From Bacillota bacterium (GTDB lineage Bacteria; Bacillota; Clostridia; Christensenellales; CAG-138), in NCBI GenBank assembly GCA_023435025.1, contig JAEYSE010000090.1, forward strand, positions 1-18,896: a stretch of DNA of 18,896 nt. The letters run 5' to 3'. This document shows, piece after piece, positions 14,271 to 18,896 of the stretch. Numbering within the stretch: position 1 is the stretch's first letter; each line of letters starts with the position of its first letter. The notes beneath the pieces were generated by a model. That model made no database searches, was not told where the DNA came from, and saw only the letters and a list, made by a program, of their open reading frames with translations. A program made the position numbers and the translations under genes.

Positions 14271-15239
14271 TCAACGTGAACGCTCTTTTTGTATGTATGA
14301 AACGCCGCCAAGACCGGTCAGGAGCGCATCCATGGTCAGGGAGGGATGCGCCGCAAGTGACCTTACCTGTGCCGACAATATCAAATCAATCATATCCTGA
14401 ATCTGCCCAAATGTAAAGCGTTGGGCCGTCTGGCGGAGCTTTTGAGCCTCCTCCTCGAAGGTTATGGCCGCAATCCCCAGCTTCACACGCAGCATATCGT
14501 CTGCGAGCGCCTCAATAATACGCAGGCAATAGCGCAAAGTCTGGCGTTTTTCCTCCGTCGGCGTGCGCTTTTCTTCCGGGGGGGCTATTGCCATGTTGAG
14601 TAGCTCTGCCGCAACCGCATAAGGCGGCAGCGGAGCCGTGACGGCCTCATAAAAAATCTTGATCGCATGGGGAATGAACGCCCGATGCGCTTCGGAACAG
14701 AGGTCGTAGGAGAGAACGCTCGCTCCACCCGAAAGTCTTGCGGCGAGGCGGGCCGCATGCTCCGAAACCCCTGTCTGCATTAGTGAAGAAGACAGTGCGT
14801 CCTCCGGCTCGGCGCCCAGGCGTACGGCCAGGCAGCGCGAACGGATGGTGGGCAGCAGCCCCGCTTCAAGGCCCGTAAGCAGCAGCAGCGCGCCTTGGGG
14901 AGGCTCCTCCAGGGTCTTTAACAGCGCGTTCTGCGTGACCTCAGACATGTTGTGCGCATCTAAGAATACCACGGCGCGCCTGCCGGAAACTGAGCGGGCC
15001 GAGAGCTCCGCCTGCAACGTGCGCACCGCGTCAATGGGCACGGCCTTGGGGCCAAGGACATAATAATCCGGGCAGGTACTAAGCCCATCCTCGTTCAAAA
15101 GCCCAAGGTGTGCCGCTGCGGCCTTTTGGGCCAAGGCCGCAAATGCCGCGCCCTCCGGCCCTGTGAGCAGGATGGCGTGCGGGATGCGCCCGTTTTTTAT
15201 GGCCTCGTATAAACGCTGCACGGTCAGTTGGTTGGACAT
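14271..15239 (-). CDS. holB: DNA polymerase III subunit delta-prime, degenerate P-loop
   Basis: A 322-residue clamp-loader subunit. It shows IPHAILLTGPEG at the P-loop position, VVFLDAHNMSEVTQNALLKTLEEPP (the delta-prime/DnaX sensor block), and the SRC motif in IRSRCLAVRL. With DnaX and HolA, delta-prime helps load the beta sliding clamp. Two features are unusual. The P-loop lacks the GK(T/S) needed to bind nucleotide (GPEGAAFAALAQ), and the four-Cys zinc module that normally follows is gone: only one Cys remains in the segment LLNEDGLSTCPDYYV. The ATG at 15239 has AAGGAG 5 bases upstream. It lies 79 bases before ricT and is separated from the upstream HAD gene by the palindromic patch. Confidence 0.9.
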   Translation of the reverse strand: MSNQLTVQRLYEAIKNGRIPHAILLTGPEGAAFAALAQKAAAAHLGLLNEDGLSTCPDYYVLGPKAVPIDAVRTLQAELSARSVSGRRAVVFLDAHNMSEVTQNALLKTLEEPPQGALLLLTGLEAGLLPTIRSRCLAVRLGAEPEDALSSSLMQTGVSEHAARLAARLSGGASVLSYDLCSEAHRAFIPHAIKIFYEAVTAPLPPYAVAAELLNMAIAPPEEKRTPTEEKRQTLRYCLRIIEALADDMLRVKLGIAAITFEEEAQKLRQTAQRFTFGQIQDMIDLILSAQVRSLAAHPSLTMDALLTGLGGVSYIQKERSR

Positions 15240-15306
15240 ATGGGCTCCTTTTTTCAGGGGCTTTACCCCCAAACCTCCACAGTTCGCAATGGTCGTGCTG
15301 CTTTGC

Positions 15307-15387
15307 GGCAAAGCCGCTGCCTTGCACTTCCTTGCTCACTGGGCTTACGCCGCTCTGTATCTGCCGCAGGCAGCGAGCGGCTTTGCC
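15307..15387. repeat. Long hairpin, 12-bp perfect arms
   Basis: GGCAAAGCCGCT (15307-15318) is the exact reverse complement of AGCGGCTTTGCC (15376-15387). A competing pairing CGCTGCCT/AGGCAGCG (15316-15323 with 15368-15375) could lengthen or shift the stem. Confidence 0.7.
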
Positions 15388-15391
15388 CCAC

Positions 15392-15411
15392 CCAAGGGAC
15401 ATGTCCCTTGG
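15392..15411. repeat. Perfect 20-base palindrome
   Basis: The half CCAAGGGACA (15392-15401) is followed directly by its reverse complement TGTCCCTTGG (15402-15411), with no spacer. As DNA it is a two-fold symmetric site for a dimeric protein; as RNA it would form a tight hairpin. Confidence 0.8.
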
Positions 15412-15442
15412 AAATCCCTTTCATCGAAAACGGTTCTTAGGG

Positions 15443-15512
15443 GCTTTCCGGAGGAAAGCGGGTTCGGTGCCCGAAGGGCAGAAACCGATCCTGCGAATCG
15501 GTTTCAGAACCC
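15443..15512. ncRNA. Candidate structured element: hairpin plus three-way junction
   Basis: A 7-bp hairpin (GCTTTCC 15443-15449 with GGAAAGC 15453-15459) is followed without a gap by a three-way junction. The closing stem is GGGTTC/GAACCC (15460-15465 with 15507-15512). It encloses TGCCC/GGGCA (15468-15472 with 15476-15480) and GAAACCGAT/ATCGGTTTC (15481-15489 with 15497-15505). The two inner hairpins abut. An alternative outer pair GGTTCT/AGAACC (15432-15437 with 15506-15511) would enclose all three hairpins. Read as minus-strand RNA, the strand of the operon, the small hairpin has a CTTCGG-type loop. Whether it is an RNA or only a DNA repeat is not shown by the sequence. Confidence 0.45.
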
Positions 15513-15545
15513 AGGGTACCTCTTTCTTACGGCCCTAAGCGAGTG

Positions 15546-15566
15546 GTTGAGGGCAAAGCCCTCAAC
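15546..15566. repeat. Perfect 9-bp hairpin with 3-base loop
   Basis: GTTGAGGGC (15546-15554) and GCCCTCAAC (15558-15566) flank AAA. No T-run follows on either strand, so it is not a standard terminator even though it lies 37 bases after the HAD gene stop. Confidence 0.7.
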
Positions 15567-15602
15567 ATCCTCTGCAGCCATGAAAGGGCCTATCGTAACG
15601 AT

Positions 15603-16256
15603 TTACTCACCCAAGAGCAGCGCCTGAAGTTCTTCCACGGTTTTGGGTAGATAGAGCGGGTTGTAAGCGGAAAGCTCCTCTTCCGAGCCAACGCCGTACA
15701 GCACGCCTATGGCAGGCATATTCACCTTTTGCGCGCCGATCATGTCAAACAATCTGTCTCCTACCATTACACAGCGGGCGGGGTCGAAGCCTGTTCGATC
15801 AAGAAGCGCCTGCAGTATATCCTCTTTTTCCAACAGGCTCTTTTCCGGATCCGCGCCACTGATAAAATCAAGATGCGGCAGCAGGCCCAACAACTCCGCC
15901 TGCTCCTCGCAGGTGTGCTGCAGCTTACAGGTAGCGACGCCCGTTCGCATGCCCGCACTTTTCACAGCTTCAAGCATTTCCTTTACACCCGGGTATGCTT
16001 GAAGCATGGGAACGGCCTTTTCCGCAAATATTCTGCGATAGACCGCAACCGCGCGGGTAAGCCCCTCGCCTTCAAAACCGAACACTTCCGGAAAGAACTT
16101 ATGGATGGGTGGGCCCACACACGTGCGAAGCTCCGCCTCCGACAGCGGGGCATGTCCCATTTCCTGCAACATCAATTGAAGCGTAAGTACGATACCGGGG
16201 CCGCTGTCCACCAGCGTGCCGTCAAAATCAAATATGACCGCCTGAAATTTTCCCAT
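15603..16256 (-). CDS. HAD-superfamily phosphatase, phosphoglycolate phosphatase-like
   Basis: A 217-residue haloacid-dehalogenase hydrolase. The catalytic motif is FDFDGTL (nucleophile D10, acid/base D12), followed by the cap-domain VGPPIHKFF segment (47-55). T109 in ATCKL is in the motif II position, K144 is the likely motif III lysine, and motif IV is GDRLFDMIGA (166-175). The layout matches Gph/PpaX-type enzymes that remove phosphate from phosphoglycolate, pyrophosphate or similar small molecules. The exact substrate is not readable. I chose the ATG at 16256, with AGGAG 9 bases upstream, because the motif begins 8 residues later; an 80-residue in-frame extension overlaps the yaaO gene and has no family match. 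It lies 37 bases after yaaO. Confidence 0.88.
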   Translation of the reverse strand: MGKFQAVIFDFDGTLVDSGPGIVLTLQLMLQEMGHAPLSEAELRTCVGPPIHKFFPEVFGFEGEGLTRAVAVYRRIFAEKAVPMLQAYPGVKEMLEAVKSAGMRTGVATCKLQHTCEEQAELLGLLPHLDFISGADPEKSLLEKEDILQALLDRTGFDPARCVMVGDRLFDMIGAQKVNMPAIGVLYGVGSEEELSAYNPLYLPKTVEELQALLLGE

Positions 16257-16293
16257 TGAATGTTCTCCTAAAAAAATATCTGACGCGCGGTTA

Positions 16294-17685
16294 TCACCGC
16301 ACGACGATTGCGTGGTTTTCCTGAGCGCCAAACAGCTCTGCGCCCAATACCTGCTGATCCTGTAAAAATGCCACGGCTTCCTCCGAAATACGCTCCCCGG
16401 GCGTCCAAAGTGGGATGCCGGGCGGATATATGCCCACGGTATCGGCGGCCGTCCTCCCCGCACAGGCGGCAAGGGGCACAGTTTCTTTTTTTGCACGCAC
16501 GGCCTCGCGCACCGGCATAACCCGTTTTAATTCCGGATACTGCGCGGGTGTCCGCGGCGGAAGTTCGGTCCCATACGGAAGCGTGCACAGGCAGTCCAGT
16601 AGCATCTCATACCATATGGGGTCGTCGGCGGGCGTACAGATGCATGTTACACGGCAGACATCCGAAAACTCCACATAGATGTCCCGCTCCTCCAGCGCAC
16701 GCTGCGCCGTAAATCCCGTAATGCCGCGGCGGCTGACATCCACTGTGACGCGGGTGGGGTCGACATGCGCAATCCCTGCTGAGCCTACGATGGACTGCGG
16801 CAGTGTCGAAAGCCCCAATAACCCGTCTATGCTCTTTTGTAGCGTATGGCAGACGTTGACCGCCTGCGTCCAGCAGCGGGGCTGGCTCGCGGTGTAGAGC
16901 GCCCAGTCCAACGATGCAAGCAACAGGTAGGAGGGCGAACTCGTCTGCACCAAGGAAAGCGCCTGCCGAACAGCATATAACTCCATGTTTTCTCCCACAT
17001 GCAACATCGCGGCCTGGCCCAACGCGTTCATGGTTTTATGCGCGCTGTTGACCCACGCGTCCGCATGGCCCGCGGGCGTGGGCGGCAGCGCCTCCGAAAA
17101 CGGGAAATGCGCGCCGTGCGCGGCGTCCACAAAGAAAAGCGCCCCATTTGCGTGTGCAATGCGTGAAAGCGCCGGGATATCCGCGCAAAGCCCGTAATAA
17201 TTGGGCGATGTTATGAGCACGGCGTCGGCTGGTTCTTCTTTGAGCGTCCGTTCCAGTTCCTCCGGTGTGACACAGCCCCACAGTCCAAACTTTTGTTCAT
17301 AGGCGGGCTTTATAAAGCGGCATTCATGCCCCGCAAGGGCGATGCCGGATATGGCGGAGCGGTGGCAATCCCGGCCCAGCAGCACGCGCGATCCTTCCGG
17401 CAGGGACAGAAGCATGGCGAGGATACCCGCCGTAGCACCGTTTACCAGGAAGAACGTATGCTTTGCATCATAACGCTTCGCGTAGGCGCCCTGCGCATCC
17501 GCGATGATGGTATTTGGGCTGTGCAGATTGTCCGAAAAAGAGAGCTCTGTGATGTCCCACCCTGCAAGCTCGGGCCGCATAAAGGCCCCCATGCCCCTTC
17601 CCTTATGGCCGGGCATATGAAAACGCGCCACCTGCCTTTGCGCATATGCGCCCAGTGCATCCGGCAAACGCGAAGGCTTTTGCAT
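16294..17685 (-). CDS. yaaO: Orn/Lys/Arg decarboxylase family protein (YaaO-like)
   Basis: A 463-residue PLP enzyme of the aspartate-aminotransferase fold. It begins with the family segment FHMPGHKGR (22-30). A glycine-poor TFFLVNGATAGILAM loop (77-91) sits near the cofactor phosphate. VDAAHGAH (186-193) holds D187 at the pyridine-nitrogen position, and NSAHKTMNALGQAA (213-226) holds K217, the lysine expected to bind PLP. The C-terminal Orn/Lys/Arg decarboxylase domain ends with GIYPPGIPLWTPGE. Relatives decarboxylate arginine, lysine or ornithine to make polyamines, but B. subtilis YaaO itself is not well characterised, so the substrate is uncertain. It is the first gene of the block yaaO-HAD-holB-ricT, with promoter at 17762-17791 and AAAGGGAG before the ATG at 17685. 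Confidence 0.88.
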   Translation of the reverse strand: MQKPSRLPDALGAYAQRQVARFHMPGHKGRGMGAFMRPELAGWDITELSFSDNLHSPNTIIADAQGAYAKRYDAKHTFFLVNGATAGILAMLLSLPEGSRVLLGRDCHRSAISGIALAGHECRFIKPAYEQKFGLWGCVTPEELERTLKEEPADAVLITSPNYYGLCADIPALSRIAHANGALFFVDAAHGAHFPFSEALPPTPAGHADAWVNSAHKTMNALGQAAMLHVGENMELYAVRQALSLVQTSSPSYLLLASLDWALYTASQPRCWTQAVNVCHTLQKSIDGLLGLSTLPQSIVGSAGIAHVDPTRVTVDVSRRGITGFTAQRALEERDIYVEFSDVCRVTCICTPADDPIWYEMLLDCLCTLPYGTELPPRTPAQYPELKRVMPVREAVRAKKETVPLAACAGRTAADTVGIYPPGIPLWTPGERISEEAVAFLQDQQVLGAELFGAQENHAIVVR

Positions 17686-17761
17686 ACGCTCCCTTTCCTA
17701 AGCCGCACAGGGATTTTACAAAGAAAAACTGCGCGGGCATTTCTGACTTTCCAACACTTTT

Positions 17762-17791
17762 ATGATATAACAAGGCTTTGCTTACCGTCAA
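17762..17791 (-). promoter_or_regulatory. Promoter of the yaaO operon
   Basis: On the minus strand TTGACG (17786-17791) and TATCAT (17762-17767) are separated by 18 bases. TATATC two bases upstream is an overlapping -10 choice with a 16-base spacer. The start site would be about 70 bases before the yaaO ATG. Confidence 0.6.
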
Positions 17792-17883
17792 ACACAAAAA
17801 TTAAACGCAAGAGCAAACGCAAGCAATTATAAGATTTCACGTGTATGAAAGAGATAACGTTCATAATTCCGCAGGTGCCGACG

Positions 17884-17913
17884 TTGCGATAGACTATCTG
17901 GCTGCGGTATTAT
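17884..17913 (+). promoter_or_regulatory. Candidate promoter of tRNA-Asn
   Basis: TTGCGA (17884-17889) and TATTAT (17908-17913) are separated by 18 bases. Transcription would start about 8 bases before the tRNA. TATGAT at 17911-17916 is an alternative -10. Confidence 0.45.
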
Positions 17914-17927
17914 GATTTGCGAACCGT

Positions 17928-18002
17928 TCCTCAGTAGCTCAGCGGTAGAGCATCCGGCTGTTAACCGGAGTGTCGCAGGTTCAATCCCTGCCTGGGGAGC
18001 CA
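17928..18002 (+). tRNA. tRNA-Asn (anticodon GTT)
   Basis: A complete cloverleaf. The acceptor arm TCCTCAG pairs with CTGGGGA (17928-17934 with 17992-17998, one G-T pair). The D arm is GCTC/GAGC, and the anticodon stem TCCGG/CCGGA encloses loop CTGTTAA with anticodon GTT at 17960-17962. The T arm GCAGG/CCTGC encloses TTCAATC. The discriminator is G and the CCA end is encoded (18000-18002). It is a lone tRNA followed by its own terminator. Confidence 0.97.
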
Positions 18003-18013
18003 GAACTAAAAAG

Positions 18014-18045
18014 TCCCGTAACGATTGTTACGGGATTTTTATTTT
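18014..18045 (+). terminator. Rho-independent terminator of tRNA-Asn
   Basis: A 9-bp perfect stem TCCCGTAAC/GTTACGGGA (18014-18022 with 18027-18035, loop GATT) is followed directly by TTTTTATTTT. It begins 12 bases after the tRNA end. Confidence 0.95.
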
Positions 18046-18193
18046 GTGTAATATTTGCATCTGTCCAGTCGGAAAGTTAGGTGATTCCTGCATTTCTACT
18101 GCAAGTTTTAATGAGCCTTGCCGTTATCATTTTTCTTGCTCAAATGCGTATTGATTGCGTCTACGGCAAGCGGAAGGCCAAGCTCCGTGCGCA

Positions 18194-18850
18194 CTACTTA
18201 CCCCGTAAAATTAGTTCCCAGTCAAGACTTTTATCCGCAAGGGACTGCGCGCGAAAATCCGCAAGCGGGTGAAGCTGCGCAGGGCCTACGGCAAGCGTGA
18301 GCATACCGCCCGCATGGCCGGCCTCGATACCCGCATCGGCATCCTCCACCACCAAGCAATATTCAGGGCGGATGTTCAGCTTTTGCGCCGCGACTAAAAA
18401 CACCTCGGGATCAGGTTTGGAACGCGTGGTATCTTTCCCGCTCGCAACGGCGTCGCACAGCGGGAAAAGCCCCGTTTGCGCTAGGATAAAAAGCGCATTT
18501 TTGCTGACAGAGCCTACGGCTACCCGTATTCCCATTTCCTTGAGGTACAGTATAGTATCCTTCGCTTTCGGGAGGATGTATGTTTCATTCACCGTTTGGA
18601 GCATTTCCACGTAATAGCTGTTCTTTTTTTCTGCCAACGCAAGTTTTTCTTCCATACTGTAGCTGTGACCGGATTTCTCCAATACTATTTCAAGAGACTC
18701 CATTCGGCTGACGCCCCGCTGACGGGCGTTATCAGCACGCGTGAATGTGGTGATGGAAAGGTCATGAGCAAGCCGCTCCCAGGCTTTAAAATGCAGCTCG
18801 TCGGTGGAAACCAGCACGCCGTCCAAATCAAACAGTACCGCCTGTATCAT
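18194..18850 (-). CDS. pgmB: Beta-phosphoglucomutase
   Basis: A 218-residue HAD enzyme that interconverts beta-glucose-1-phosphate and glucose-6-phosphate, normally after maltose or trehalose phosphorylase. It keeps, at the same residue numbers, the active-site set I recall from Lactococcus lactis PgmB: D8 and D10 (FDLDGVL), H20, R49 in the diagnostic GVSRMESL cap motif, S114 and K117 (GSVSKN), K145 (SKPDP), and E169/D170 (VVEDADAGI). The GVSR motif and H20 separate it from plain HAD phosphatases. AAGGAG lies 8 bases before the ATG at 18850. No phosphorylase or sugar transporter is visible, but the upstream side is cut by the window end, so it may be the last gene of a disaccharide operon. 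Confidence 0.92.
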   Translation of the reverse strand: MIQAVLFDLDGVLVSTDELHFKAWERLAHDLSITTFTRADNARQRGVSRMESLEIVLEKSGHSYSMEEKLALAEKKNSYYVEMLQTVNETYILPKAKDTILYLKEMGIRVAVGSVSKNALFILAQTGLFPLCDAVASGKDTTRSKPDPEVFLVAAQKLNIRPEYCLVVEDADAGIEAGHAGGMLTLAVGPAQLHPLADFRAQSLADKSLDWELILRGK

Positions 18851-18896
18851 AGGGCTTTCTCCTTCTGCGTATTGATTACGAAACGGTCCCTATCCG

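Larger units (their letters stand above)
15240..15602. repeat. Palindrome-rich intergenic patch
   Basis: These 363 bases between the HAD phosphatase stop and the holB start carry no plausible gene but many perfect inverted repeats, entered separately below. Others are GGGG/CCCC at 15257-15260 with 15266-15269, and GGCCCT/AGGGCC at 15531-15536 with 15585-15590. Such density is not expected in a normal operon spacer. It resembles the dispersed palindromic elements common in some clostridial genomes. Confidence 0.7.

Noticed and set aside
16257..16496. An 80-residue N-terminal extension of the HAD phosphatase
   Set aside because: It overlaps the end of yaaO, has no family similarity, and the ATG at 16256 has a good AGGAG site right before the catalytic motif.
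18117..18170. 8-bp inverted repeat CTTGCCGT/ACGGCAAG downstream of pgmB
   Set aside because: The arms are 38 bases apart and no T-run follows, so a terminator call is not supported; it could be chance.
17928..18193. tRNA-Asn as an integration site for a mobile element
   Set aside because: No integrase, no duplicated 3' tRNA end and no mobile genes are present; the tRNA is followed by its own terminator and then a housekeeping-type gene.

Overview
The window looks like a chromosomal stretch from a Gram-positive anaerobe of the Clostridia type, with roughly half G+C by eye. The signs are a Cys4 form of ribosomal protein L28, AGGAGG-type ribosome binding sites, a 56-residue clostridial 2[4Fe-4S] ferredoxin, and a yaaO / holB / ricT (yaaT) gene block like the one near the origin of Bacillus and Clostridium genomes. 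There is no phage, insertion sequence or CRISPR array. Most genes are on the minus strand.

Layout. 1-203: rpmB (minus). 531-1446: a GNAT acetyltransferase overlapping a YjbQ-family protein. 1593-2549: a divergent GpsA-like dehydrogenase. 2586-3313 (minus): a PadR regulator translationally coupled to a tiny winged-helix protein. 3455-10315 (minus): a four-gene cation-homeostasis operon. 10691-12376 (plus): a cytosolic C45/acyltransferase-type NTN hydrolase ending at a strong two-way terminator. 12466-12636 (minus): the ferredoxin. 12914-17685 (minus): ricT, holB, a HAD phosphatase and a yaaO-type decarboxylase, interrupted between holB and the phosphatase by about 360 bases of dense palindromes. 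17928-18002: tRNA-Asn(GTT) with its own terminator. 18194-18850 (minus): beta-phosphoglucomutase.

The most interesting unit is the operon at 3455-10315. In transcription order it encodes a P-type ATPase whose membrane ion-site residues match animal Na+,K+-ATPase (P2C) rather than calcium pumps, two RCK (TrkA-type) cytosolic subunits of identical length, and a full-length KdpD-type sensor kinase. No KdpE regulator, KdpFABC pump or TrkH/KtrB pore is present in the window. The pump is preceded by a long leader with inverted repeats and a small open reading frame whose stop overlaps the pump start. I infer a dedicated Na+/K+ handling module in which RCK and KdpD sensing is tied to a P2C pump.

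The second unusual item is the palindromic patch at 15240-15602. It can fold into several perfect hairpins and a compact three-way junction, and it sits where Bacillus subtilis carries tmk-yaaQ-yaaR between yaaO and holB. It is probably a dispersed structured repeat, but no second full copy is in this window.
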